64,000 nucleotides of DNA from Lacunisphaera limnophila (GTDB taxonomy: Bacteria; Verrucomicrobiota; Verrucomicrobiia; Opitutales; Opitutaceae). The translations under genes were made by a program, and so were the position numbers. The stretch lies in assembly GCF_001746835.1 (NCBI RefSeq), contig NZ_CP016094.1:2418001-2482000 (forward strand). The letters run 5' to 3'. The notes under the pieces were generated by a model. That model did no database searches, was not told the DNA's origin, and saw only the letters and a list, made by a program, of their open reading frames with translations. Positions 9,517 to 18,394 of the stretch are shown here, in pieces (positions within the stretch are counted from its first letter, which is position 1; every line of letters starts with the position of its first letter).

Positions 9517-11604
9517 ATGTCCAGTCCAGCCGCCGACCGGCGGGAGAGCCGGTTCCTGATCGTCCTCTTCGTCCTCGCGTTAGGCTTCAACCTTTACGGG
9601 GTGACCTACCACTGGACCATGGGCTTCATGGCCGGCCATGAGTTCCGGCAGGCGCACACGGCGATCGTGGCGTACCACATCGACCAGCAGAACAATTTCT
9701 CGCTGCTCTATGAGACCCCGATCTTCGGGAAGCCCTGGGTCTCGCTCCTGCTCGAGGTGCCGATCTACGAGTGGGCGGTGGTCGGGTTGAGCCGGCTGAC
9801 CGGCCTGCCCCACGTGATCGCGGCGCGGACGATCACGGCGGCCTGCTTTTACCTGACGCTCCCCGCGCTCTGGCTGCTGCTGGGCCGGCTGGCGCTGCCG
9901 AAGCCGCGCCGGCTGCTGGTGCTGGCGCTGGTCCTGAGCGCCCCGGTGTATATTTTTTATTCGCGCGCCTTCCTGATGGACTCGATGGCGCTGATGGCCA
10001 GCGCCTGGTGGTTGGTGGCTTTTGTGCGCACGATGGACGAGCGGCGCTGGGGTTGGCTGGGGCTTGCCGTGGTGGCGGGCACCCTCGCCGCGCTGGTGAA
10101 GAGCGCGATCCTGGCCGTCTGGATGGTGCCCGGCGCGGCGTACGGCGCCTGGCTGCTCGGGCGGGATCTGCGCGCGGGCGCCGGCTGGCGGGCGCCGCTG
10201 CGGACGCTGCTCTGGGGGCTCGCCACGGTGGTGGTGGCGCTCGGTTGCCTGCGGGCCTGGGTCGCGTACACCGATCCCATCAAGGCCGCGCACGCCTCGG
10301 CGTGGATCTTCACCTCCAAGAATCTGTCGCAGGGCAACTGGGGGCTGTTTGATTTTGACGCCTTGTTCTCGGCCCAACTCTGGCGCTACCTGCTGGCCTG
10401 CTGGGAGCAGGCGATCATGTCGCGCTGGATGATCGCGGCGCTGCTGGTAGCGGGGTTGGCTTTGCCGACGGCACGCGGCCGCGTGGCCGGCGCGGCGGCA
10501 TGCTTCTTGGCCGCGCAGATTCTCTTCCCCTTCGCCTACGCCTATCAGGATTATTATTTCTATGCGTGCGCGGTCTTCCTGCACGGGGCCCTCGGCTGGG
10601 CCTTGCTCGCGTTGTGGGACTCGCGGCTGCCGCGCTGGGCGGCGGGGGTGGTCATGCTGGCGGTGCTCGGCGCGCAGGGCGCCACGTACTGGCGCGACTA
10701 CCGGGTGCAGCAGAGCGTGGTGCACCACGGCGGGTATCCCTTCACCGATGTCATCCGTGAGCTCACACCCAAGCAGACGGTGATCATTGTCGCCGGGGCG
10801 GATTGGGCGGCGATGTCCCCGCTCTATGCCCAGCGCAAGGCGCTGATGATCCGCAACGGGCTGGAACACGACCACGCCTACCTCGAGCGGGCGTTCAACG
10901 ACCTGGCCGGGGAGGAGGTATCGGCCCTCGTGGTCTACGGACCCCTGCGGCAGAACAAGGATTTCATCAACAAGGTCGCGGAGCGCTTCGACCTGGATGC
11001 GCGGGCTCCGACCTTTTCGTTTGTCACGACCGCGGACACCTACCTGGCCCGGCTATATGCGAAGGGCGCACAACTCCGCCTGAAGAACAGCCGGCGCTAT
11101 CCGGATCTCACGATCCCGCCGGAGGCCTTGGCGGAGATCCCGACGAAGGGCCGGGCCCAGATTTCACCGGCCATCGCGCGCGACGTTTTCATCAACATCC
11201 GGCCGGGTCCCTACCAGATGGACTTTGAATTCGGCCTGGACTGGCTGGGGGAGGGAGCCATGCCGGTGCTCTCGGCCCACCCCAACTCGGACCTGTGGGT
11301 GCGGCCGCCGCCCCACGCGAAACAGATCCGGTGGAGTTATGGCATTTTCGCCGGCGCCTACGAAAAGCCGGAGGCCCGGACCGACGGCGTCGAGTTCATC
11401 ATCCACGGGGAACTGCCCGATGGAACGTCGCGCGAGATCTACCACCGCTTGTTGGACCCGGCGCAGAATCCGGCGGACCGCCCCGACCAGCATGAGGTCA
11501 TCGCGTATGAGCCCCGGCCGGAAGAAAGCCTGCGTTTCTCGACCCGGCCCCACCAGAGCAGCGCCTACGACTGGGCCTACACGATCCGCATCGAGGTGAA
11601 GTGA
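9517..11604 (+). CDS. Integral membrane GT-C glycosyltransferase-like protein (EFRQ family)
   Basis: This 695-aa polytopic protein has about ten to twelve hydrophobic segments in its first ~430 residues (the first near 13-30), then a soluble, probably extracytoplasmic half ending in a beta-rich domain. The first loop carries GHEFRQ (41-45), followed by GKPWVS and EVPIYEW. This layout fits the GT39/ArnT/PMT-like GT-C superfamily, which uses polyprenyl-phosphate sugars on the outer face; family membership is inferred from topology and the acidic first-loop motif. A TTG at 9481 and an ATG at 9490 are possible starts, but ATG 9517 gives a polar N-terminus before the first membrane segment and a length equal to the paralogues (694 and 697 aa). 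It converges with the GT4 gene at 11621-13846, 16 bases away. Confidence 0.88.
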   Translation: MSSPAADRRESRFLIVLFVLALGFNLYGVTYHWTMGFMAGHEFRQAHTAIVAYHIDQQNNFSLLYETPIFGKPWVSLLLEVPIYEWAVVGLSRLTGLPHVIAARTITAACFYLTLPALWLLLGRLALPKPRRLLVLALVLSAPVYIFYSRAFLMDSMALMASAWWLVAFVRTMDERRWGWLGLAVVAGTLAALVKSAILAVWMVPGAAYGAWLLGRDLRAGAGWRAPLRTLLWGLATVVVALGCLRAWVAYTDPIKAAHASAWIFTSKNLSQGNWGLFDFDALFSAQLWRYLLACWEQAIMSRWMIAALLVAGLALPTARGRVAGAAACFLAAQILFPFAYAYQDYYFYACAVFLHGALGWALLALWDSRLPRWAAGVVMLAVLGAQGATYWRDYRVQQSVVHHGGYPFTDVIRELTPKQTVIIVAGADWAAMSPLYAQRKALMIRNGLEHDHAYLERAFNDLAGEEVSALVVYGPLRQNKDFINKVAERFDLDARAPTFSFVTTADTYLARLYAKGAQLRLKNSRRYPDLTIPPEALAEIPTKGRAQISPAIARDVFINIRPGPYQMDFEFGLDWLGEGAMPVLSAHPNSDLWVRPPPHAKQIRWSYGIFAGAYEKPEARTDGVEFIIHGELPDGTSREIYHRLLDPAQNPADRPDQHEVIAYEPRPEESLRFSTRPHQSSAYDWAYTIRIEVK

Positions 11605-11620
11605 ACGCGCCGCCGTTGCG

Positions 11621-13846
11621 TCACCCGGCGTTCAGTCCGAGGGAGCGGGCGAGGGTGAGGTGGCGGGGCAGCAGGACGGCGCTGTCGTATTCCGCCGCGA
11701 CGCGGGTGCGGGCGGCCGCGCCATAGTCCCGGCCCGTCGCGGGCGAGGCCAGCAACTGCTGCAGGCCGGCGGCGAGCGCGGCCGAATCCCCCGGCGGGAC
11801 CAGCAGAGCCTCGCGGTCGGGTCGGACGATCTCGGGGATTCCGTGGACTGCGGTGCTGAGGATGGGCAGGGAGAAGGCCATGGCCTCGAGCACGACACGG
11901 GGGAAGGACTCCTCGTAACTCGAGCAGACAAAGAGGTCGGCGGCACCGTAATAGGGGTAGACGTCGCCGGTCTCCGGCACGACGCGCAGGTTGGTCCGCC
12001 CGAGGGTCCGGATAAAGTCGGCCAGGTCCCGATCGTAGGGCGTGTCGCGGCCGCCAATCATGAGGAAGTCCGCGGTGGCGGCGAGTTCCGGGGCCATGCG
12101 CCAGAGTTGGGCGACCGCGCGGGCGAAGAGGTGCTGGCCCTTCCGTTCGCACACGGTGCCGACGTTGATGACCAGCCGTCGGTCCGCGGTCAGACCAAGC
12201 CGGGTGCGGAGTGCGTCGCGGTTCGCGGTGGCGCGGAACGCATCGATCCGCGCCAGGTCGATCCAGCCCGGATGGAGGCAGTAGTTGGAGCCGTCGGAGA
12301 GGGCGGTGTAATAGTGCCGGGTGGCCGGGGTGAGGAAGGACACGCGGTCGGCCAGGCGGAAGGTTTCCTCCACGACCGGCACGGCGGACGCGGGCAGGGC
12401 GACATGGAAAAAAGCGCGGGGCGGCGTGCTTTCGTGGATGTAGAGCAGCGCCGGGCGGCCGGCCAGACGGGCGAGGTGCACGCCCCACCAGCCGGAGAGG
12501 GTGTTGGCCACCACCAAGCTGGCCGGGGAAAGATCAACGTCGGCCGCCAGGGTGCGCAGGGCCGCGCGCAGACCGCCGGCGTCACGGCACTGGTAGAGAG
12601 GAGCCGGGTCGACCACGCGGACCGTCGCGCCCAAGGCCTCGAAGGCCGCGCGCAAAGGGCCTTCCTTGGCGCTGGTCACCTGCAGCGTGACCCCGGGCTG
12701 GGTCCGGAGATGACGGGCATATTCCAGGAGGAAGAGCGGGGCGCCCTCCTGGTTGAGGTTGTGCGAGATCAGGTGGACAACACCGGGCCGGGTGGGAGCT
12801 GCGGCGCGGGCCGGCGGGTGCGGGCGGATCGGGGTGGGGCGCGGGGCCCGGGTGCGGTAATCGCGCCAGGCGGTCAGGATCGTGGCGCGGTAGTCCGGGC
12901 CGGAAGGAACGGTCCAACCGCGCTGTTGGATCGCGCCGGCCAGGGCGCGCCAGGCGCACCAGAAGCGCAGCGGGGAATACGCGGCGTAGGCCTGCTTGGC
13001 GAATTCCTGGTCGGTGACCGTGAAGCGCGCGACGGAGCCGAGGTGCCAGCTGCCGTCCTCCAGTTCCGCGTAGACGCGGACGGTGGCGGGGCGCGGGAGC
13101 TGGGCGGGCAGGTCGAGAAAGCCGTCGTAGCCGGCGTGCGCCGCGTGGGGCGGGGTCCCGGGTCGTTCGAGCAGGAAGGGTGTCCCGCGACCGTGCTTGA
13201 GATCCTGCGTTGCGAGGAGGTCGGTGGTGGCGAACACGCGCTTGAGCGGCAGGCTCTCATGGAAAACCCAGCCGGTGAGCGGCAGGCGGCCGAAGAGCGA
13301 GAAGGCCCAGAGGTGGGGCTGGTCGAGGTGGCCGTGGAACGGGCGGGGGGGGTGCTGCAGGTGGTGGCGCGGCGGGGTTTCGCGGATGAGGGCGGTGGCG
13401 GCCGCGGCGGGGGTGAGGCCGGGCGCGGCGAGCCGGCGGAGCAGGATGCCCAGGGTTTCGCCGATCATCGGGGCGGACAGCGGCGCGTGCGCCTCCGGAT
13501 CCGGGGTCGCTTCCGCGGCGGTGACATCGCGTTCCACGGTGTCGATCGCCTCCCAGGCCCCGGCGAGGGTGCAGGCCTCCAGGGTGAGGCGGTAGCGGCC
13601 GGCCGGGAGGTTCAGGGTGACGCTGAAGCCGGCCAGGAGATAAGGCTGGTCGGACTTAAAGTACTCGGCCAGATCGCGGCGCGGGATACCGTAGACCCCG
13701 GGAAACAAGGCGTCGCCGGCGACGACGCGCACGTCGGTAAAATGGTGGCCGGTGCGGGGTACGAGCCAGCCGTGCAGGATCGAGCCGCCCACCAGCCCGG
13801 GGTAGGGTGGGTCGAAGTGCAAGGTGGCGTGGGCAAGCTCGTGCAT
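11621..13846 (-). CDS. GT4 glycosyltransferase with two N-terminal beta modules
   Basis: This 741-aa member of the local family has a beta module at about 20-110 (LHGWLVPRTGHHF, DVRV, YGIPRRDL), a second at about 165-290 (FHGHLDQP, GWVFHESLPLKRV, LEDGSWHLGSVARF) and a GT4 domain from about 365 with SHNLNQEGAP, HESTPPRAFF, NVGTVCERKGQH, GGRDTPYD and ESFPRVVLE. The GGRDTP motif is shared only with the protein at 16138-18378, which marks the two as closest paralogues. The start MHELAHATLHF at 13846 follows the family pattern; the frame continues upstream but resembles non-coding DNA. It is transcribed divergently from the GT-C gene at 14040 and convergently with the one at 9517. Confidence 0.9.
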   Translation of the reverse strand: MHELAHATLHFDPPYPGLVGGSILHGWLVPRTGHHFTDVRVVAGDALFPGVYGIPRRDLAEYFKSDQPYLLAGFSVTLNLPAGRYRLTLEACTLAGAWEAIDTVERDVTAAEATPDPEAHAPLSAPMIGETLGILLRRLAAPGLTPAAAATALIRETPPRHHLQHPPRPFHGHLDQPHLWAFSLFGRLPLTGWVFHESLPLKRVFATTDLLATQDLKHGRGTPFLLERPGTPPHAAHAGYDGFLDLPAQLPRPATVRVYAELEDGSWHLGSVARFTVTDQEFAKQAYAAYSPLRFWCAWRALAGAIQQRGWTVPSGPDYRATILTAWRDYRTRAPRPTPIRPHPPARAAAPTRPGVVHLISHNLNQEGAPLFLLEYARHLRTQPGVTLQVTSAKEGPLRAAFEALGATVRVVDPAPLYQCRDAGGLRAALRTLAADVDLSPASLVVANTLSGWWGVHLARLAGRPALLYIHESTPPRAFFHVALPASAVPVVEETFRLADRVSFLTPATRHYYTALSDGSNYCLHPGWIDLARIDAFRATANRDALRTRLGLTADRRLVINVGTVCERKGQHLFARAVAQLWRMAPELAATADFLMIGGRDTPYDRDLADFIRTLGRTNLRVVPETGDVYPYYGAADLFVCSSYEESFPRVVLEAMAFSLPILSTAVHGIPEIVRPDREALLVPPGDSAALAAGLQQLLASPATGRDYGAAARTRVAAEYDSAVLLPRHLTLARSLGLNAG

Positions 13847-14039
13847 ACGCGGCGCACGGTGAAAAACAATCCGGCACGGCACAACCCCGAATGCGGTGCC
13901 CGGCGGTTTCAAAAAAGCTGTGATACAATGGCGGATCGACGGGTTCGGATGGTCAGGATGGGGGAGGGATGTGATGCTCCCGCTCTCGTCCACAAATTTT
14001 TATTGCCGCCTGCGCCCGTCTTTATTTCCAGAATTCCCC
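13847..14039. promoter_or_regulatory. Divergent intergenic region with candidate rightward promoter
   Basis: This 193-bp spacer separates divergent genes and is visibly richer in A/T than its surroundings. A plausible extended -10 element (TGA-TACAAT, 13921-13929) faces the GT-C gene at 14040, leaving a leader of about 100 bases. No convincing -35 hexamer is seen 16-18 bases upstream. The leftward promoter for the GT4 gene could not be defined; a T-rich run lies just upstream of its start. Confidence 0.35.
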
Positions 14040-16124
14040 ATGACACCCCGGAACCCGGCCCAACGTGAACGCCTCGGGCTCCTGCTGTGCCTGGTGGTCG
14101 CGGCCCTGGTGCATGGCTGGCTGGCGACCCGGAACTGGACGGCGGGTTTCATGCCGGGGCATGAGTTCAGGCAGTCGCAGACCGCGTTCATCAGCCACTT
14201 TATCGACCGCGAGAATGATTTCTCGCTGCTCTACGAGGCGCCGATCGTGGGCAAGCCCTGGGTGTCGATCCTGCTGGAGGTGCCGGTCTACGAGTGGAGC
14301 GTGGTGCTGCTGAGCCGGGCCACGGGGTGGTCGCACGTGGTGGCGGCGCGGAGTATCTCGCTCGCCTGCTTCTACCTCACGTTGCCGGCGCTGTGGCTGT
14401 TGTTGGGCTGGATCGGGGTGGAGCGGATGCGCCGGGTCCTGCCGCTGGTGCTGATCCTGACCTGCCCGGTCTATATTTTTTATTCGCGGGCCTTTCTGAT
14501 GGAATCGATGGAGCTAATGGCCTGCGCGTGGTTCCTCGTGGGCTTCGTGGGGATGATGGAGCGGCGGCGCTGGCCGTGGTTCGTGCTTACAACCATCGCG
14601 GGCACGGCGGCGGCGTTGATCAAGAGTGCGACCTTCGCGGTCTGGCTGCTGCCGGCCGCGGCCTATGGGGCGTGGCAACTGGGTCGGGACCTGCGGGCGC
14701 GGGCCGGGTGGGGTCCGATCGTGGTGACGGTATTCTGGGGGCTGGCCGGGGCGATCGTGCCGTTGGGGGCGCTCCGCCTGTGGATCGAGCTGACGGATCC
14801 GATCAAGGCCAACCATGCCTCGGCGTGGATCTTCACCTCGGCGAATCTTTCGCTGGGCAACTGGGGGCTGAACGACCTGTCGGCCCGGTTCTCCGCGGCG
14901 ACCTGGGGGACGCTGCTGCAGCGCTGGCAGGAGGCGCTGATGGCGCCCGCGTTGATTGGGGTCGCCTTGCTGGCCGGGCTGGTCGCGTTCCCGGCCCAGC
15001 GGGTGCGGGTGGCCGGGCTGGCGGCCGTTTTCTTCCTGGCGCAGCTGCTGTTCCCCTTCGCCTATGCCTACCAGGAGTATTATTTCTATGCTTGCGCCGT
15101 GTTCCTGCTCGCGGCGCTGGGGGCGGTGCTCGGCGGCGTGCTCGACTCGCGCCTGCCGCGGTGGGCCGCCTGGTTAGTGGTGGCGGTGCTGCCGCTGGCG
15201 CAGCTGCATAATTATGGGCGGGTGTATTATCCCCAGCAGATCATCCCCTCGCCGGGCGGGCATCCTTTCACGCTGGCGTTGCGGGACCTGACGCCGCGGG
15301 AGTCGGTGATCGTCGTCAGCGGCGCCGACTGGGCGGCCATCATCCCGCTGTATGCGGAACGGCGCGCGCTCATGATCCGGAACGGCCTGGAGAACGACCG
15401 CGCGTACCTGCAACGGGCCTTTGCCGACCTGGCGGACGAGGAGGTGTCGGCCCTCGTGCTGCTGCGCGAGTACCGGTACAAGCCGCTGGTGCGCGAACTG
15501 GCGGTGGCGGCCTTCGGGCTGGAGAGCACGCCGACCTTCTCGTACGCCGATGTCGATATCTACTGTAGCCGGCGCCTCGGCCAACGGGTGCGGCAGGGGC
15601 TCAAGGAGCGAGGGAACTACAGTGCGCTGATCGTGCCGTCGACGGAGGCCGCGGCACCGGTCGAGACCGGTGTGTTCCGCCTCAATGCCGGGGTGGCACG
15701 CACGGAGCTGCGGGCGGTGACGCCGACCCCGTTCCAGGGTCGGTTTGACTATGGGCTGGGCACCTTCCCCTACGAGGGGCGGACGGTGATCAACGCCCAC
15801 CCGCACAGCGAGCTCTGGCTGCGTGCGCCCGGCGCTTCGTCGCGTATCGAGTGGGATTACGGCATGGTGGCCGCGGCCTGGGAGCGGGCGGGGGACAAGT
15901 CCGACGGGATCGACCTGGTCATCACGGGGCTCCGGCCGGGGCAGGGCGAAAGGGAGCTTTACCGGCGGCGGCTGGATCCGGTCGCGCGGCCCGCGGACCG
16001 GGGCTTGCAGCGCGAGGTCATACCTTACGCGCCCCTGCCGGGTGAGTTGTTGCACTTCAGCACCGGGCCGGGCGGGAGCCTCAGCTACGACTGGGCCTAC
16101 TGGGCGAGGATTGAGGTGAAATAG
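14040..16124 (+). CDS. Integral membrane GT-C glycosyltransferase-like protein (EFRQ family)
   Basis: This 694-aa protein is the closest paralogue of the one at 9517-11604. It shares length, GHEFRQ at 41-45, GKPWVS, the YIFYSRAFLM segment, and the stretch ALMIRNGLE in the soluble half. A 17-base DNA stretch in the YIFYSRA region (9949-9965 and 14472-14488) is identical in both genes, pointing to duplication. Many membrane segments in residues 10-430 are followed by an extracytoplasmic beta-rich domain ending SYDWAYWARIEVK. It probably transfers a sugar from a polyprenyl-phosphate donor on the outer side of the inner membrane, as GT-C enzymes do. Start: ATG 14040, just after a T-rich leader. 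It converges with 16138-18378; the 13-base gap contains the palindrome CCGGCGCCGG. Confidence 0.9.
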   Translation: MTPRNPAQRERLGLLLCLVVAALVHGWLATRNWTAGFMPGHEFRQSQTAFISHFIDRENDFSLLYEAPIVGKPWVSILLEVPVYEWSVVLLSRATGWSHVVAARSISLACFYLTLPALWLLLGWIGVERMRRVLPLVLILTCPVYIFYSRAFLMESMELMACAWFLVGFVGMMERRRWPWFVLTTIAGTAAALIKSATFAVWLLPAAAYGAWQLGRDLRARAGWGPIVVTVFWGLAGAIVPLGALRLWIELTDPIKANHASAWIFTSANLSLGNWGLNDLSARFSAATWGTLLQRWQEALMAPALIGVALLAGLVAFPAQRVRVAGLAAVFFLAQLLFPFAYAYQEYYFYACAVFLLAALGAVLGGVLDSRLPRWAAWLVVAVLPLAQLHNYGRVYYPQQIIPSPGGHPFTLALRDLTPRESVIVVSGADWAAIIPLYAERRALMIRNGLENDRAYLQRAFADLADEEVSALVLLREYRYKPLVRELAVAAFGLESTPTFSYADVDIYCSRRLGQRVRQGLKERGNYSALIVPSTEAAAPVETGVFRLNAGVARTELRAVTPTPFQGRFDYGLGTFPYEGRTVINAHPHSELWLRAPGASSRIEWDYGMVAAAWERAGDKSDGIDLVITGLRPGQGERELYRRRLDPVARPADRGLQREVIPYAPLPGELLHFSTGPGGSLSYDWAYWARIEVK

Positions 16125-16137
16125 GACCGGCGCCGGC

Positions 16138-18378
16138 TCAGCCGGGGCGCAGCGCCGCGGTGGCGGCCAGGGCGAGATGACGCGCCATCACCGCCGGGGC
16201 GGCAAATTGGTTTTCCGCCCGGGCGCGAGCACGGGCCGCGAGTTCACGGCCCACGGTGGGGGTCGCGAGCAGGCGGGCGAGGCCGTCGGCCCACGCGACG
16301 GTGTCGCCGGGTGGCAGCAGGCAGGCCTCGAGCCCATCGCGCACCAGTTCGGGCACGCCATGCACGGCGGAGGCGATGATCGGGACGCCGAGGGCCATGG
16401 CCTCGAAGACGACCCGCGGCGACGATTCCTCGTAGCTGGAGCAGGCGAACAGATCGGCGGCCAGGTAATAGCGCAGGTAGTCGGTGGTCTCGGGGTGGAC
16501 GAGCAAGTTGGCGTGGCCGAGATCGGCCAGGGTGTCGGCCAGCATCGTGTCGAACGGCGTGTCGCGTCCGCCCAGGAGCAGGAAGCGGGTGCGGGCCATG
16601 AGTTCCGGGTGACGCCGTCCGAGCAAGTCCACGGCGCGGGCGAAGGTGTGCTGGCCCTTGCGATCGGACACGGTGCCGATGTTGCAGACGAGTTGTTCGC
16701 CCGGTTGGACGCCGAGATCCCGGCGTAGCGCCGCGCGATCCTGCGTCGCGGCCCAGGTGTCCAGCGCGGCGACATCCACCCAGCCGGGCGTGAGCCGGTG
16801 CCGCTCCGGCCGCCCGTAGCCGAGGTGGCAATTCCGGGTGGAGGCGGTGGTGAAGGACACGAGGTCGGCCAGGGCGAAGGCTTCCTCGGTGAGCGAGATG
16901 ACCGGGGGCGGCACCCGCTGGCCGTAGAAGGAGGCCGGAGTCGTGCTTTCGTGGACGTAGAACAGCACCGGCCGGTCGGCGGCCTTGGCGGCGTGCACGG
17001 CCCAGAAGGTGGTGAAGCTGTTGGCAATCACGAGATCCGCGGCGGCCCAGTCGGGCTCGGCCGCCAAGTCGGCCAGAGCGCTGGTCGCGGCCGCGGGCGA
17101 GCCGGCCTGCATGACCGAGGTGCAATCGAGGATCCGCACCGTGGCGCCGAGCGACTCGAAGGCGGCGCGCAAGGGGCCGTCCTCAGCGCTGACCACCTGC
17201 AGGCGGGCACCGGCGGCGGCGAGCGCGCAGCCGAGCTCGAGGAGAAAGCGCGGCGCACCCTGCAGGCTCAGGCCGTGGGTGGCCAGCAATACGCGCGACG
17301 GGAGCGGGGCGGCGGCGCGGGCGGGAGCTGTTACCAGGGCAGGGACAGTGGGCGCGGGACGCAGACGGGCACTCGCCGCGTGCGCGGTACGCAGCTCGGA
17401 AACGATGCGATCGAGATCGGCGTCGCGGGCCACGGACATTTCGCGTTTTGCCAAGGCCTGTTCCCAGGCGGTCAGCGCGGAGTCAAAGGACGCGGTGGCC
17501 GGGCCGGGGTCCTTTTCCGCCTCCTGCGTGTGCAGCCGGGTCCGCACGACCGGGCCGAGGTGCAGGCTGCCGTCCTCCAGCTCGGCGTAGATCCTGAGGC
17601 TGACGGGATTCGGCAGTTGTGCGGGGACGTCCACGAGACCGATGAAACCGCAGGCCCGGGCGTGGGGGTATTGGGTGTAGAACGCGGCCGGGCCGGGCGA
17701 GGGTTGGTGGATGGCCAACAGTTGCCAGGATTGCAGATCGACGGTGGCGAGGATGCGGCGGATGCGCTGCGTCGGGTGGAAGAGATGGCCGAAGGCGGGG
17801 ATGCGCCCGAAGCGGCAGCAGCAGACGGAGGCTGGCTCATCCACGAAACCGATCAGCGGGGTCGGCGCATCGCGCAGGACGCGGGGCCACGGGAGTTCGT
17901 CGGCCAACTGGGCGGCCAGGCCGGCGAGGGACTCACCCGGGTGGCGGGCGGCGGCGCGCAGGAGCTGGCGCAAGCCGTGGCCATGATCGATCCAGCGCAG
18001 AGGGCCACGGGGAATGGCGAAGTCAACCGGCGCCGCACCGGCGGCAATGGTCCAATTCACAATCTGGAAGGGGATCCAGCGACCCTCGATCGTCAGCGCC
18101 TCGAGCACGGTCTCGCGGTCGCTTGCATTGAGTTCCACGGCGATGGCGAATTCCGCCAAGGCGACGGGGCGGCCGGTGTGGAAGTGGGTGGCAAGGTCGG
18201 GGCGAGGGAGGCCATGCACGCCGGCAAAGATGCGGTCGCCCACGCGGGCGCGCACATCGACGAAATGCCCGCCCGGTTTCGGCCACACCCAGCCGCGGAC
18301 CAGGTGGCGGCCCGGGGGCAGGGTGGCGCCCGGGGAGGGTGTTTCGAGATGGCTGAAGCTGAAGGCTGTTTCTGGCAT
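16138..18378 (-). CDS. GT4 glycosyltransferase with two N-terminal beta modules
   Basis: This 746-aa protein has a beta module at about 25-110 (VRGWVWPKPGGHF, DVRA, HGLPRPDLATHF), a second at about 170-290 and a GT4 domain from about 360: THGLSLQGAP, HESTTPASFY, NIGTVSDRKGQH, GGRDTPFD, and an EX7E-type ESSPRVVFE. It departs from its paralogues at two normally constant places (SDRKGQH for CERKGQH, ESSPR for ESFPR). Sixteen bases separate it from the upstream gene 18395-20584, so both probably belong to a minus-strand unit starting at 24648. It is the GT4 half of the second copy of a duplicated GT-C/GT4 convergent pair. Confidence 0.9.
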   Translation of the reverse strand: MPETAFSFSHLETPSPGATLPPGRHLVRGWVWPKPGGHFVDVRARVGDRIFAGVHGLPRPDLATHFHTGRPVALAEFAIAVELNASDRETVLEALTIEGRWIPFQIVNWTIAAGAAPVDFAIPRGPLRWIDHGHGLRQLLRAAARHPGESLAGLAAQLADELPWPRVLRDAPTPLIGFVDEPASVCCCRFGRIPAFGHLFHPTQRIRRILATVDLQSWQLLAIHQPSPGPAAFYTQYPHARACGFIGLVDVPAQLPNPVSLRIYAELEDGSLHLGPVVRTRLHTQEAEKDPGPATASFDSALTAWEQALAKREMSVARDADLDRIVSELRTAHAASARLRPAPTVPALVTAPARAAAPLPSRVLLATHGLSLQGAPRFLLELGCALAAAGARLQVVSAEDGPLRAAFESLGATVRILDCTSVMQAGSPAAATSALADLAAEPDWAAADLVIANSFTTFWAVHAAKAADRPVLFYVHESTTPASFYGQRVPPPVISLTEEAFALADLVSFTTASTRNCHLGYGRPERHRLTPGWVDVAALDTWAATQDRAALRRDLGVQPGEQLVCNIGTVSDRKGQHTFARAVDLLGRRHPELMARTRFLLLGGRDTPFDTMLADTLADLGHANLLVHPETTDYLRYYLAADLFACSSYEESSPRVVFEAMALGVPIIASAVHGVPELVRDGLEACLLPPGDTVAWADGLARLLATPTVGRELAARARARAENQFAAPAVMARHLALAATAALRPG

Positions 18379-18394
18379 CGGGCGCGGGACGGGT

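Noticed and set aside
16127-16136. Palindrome CCGGCGCCGG between convergent stops as a terminator
   Set aside because: Ten bases without a loop or T-tract; such GC palindromes are expected by chance in this DNA.
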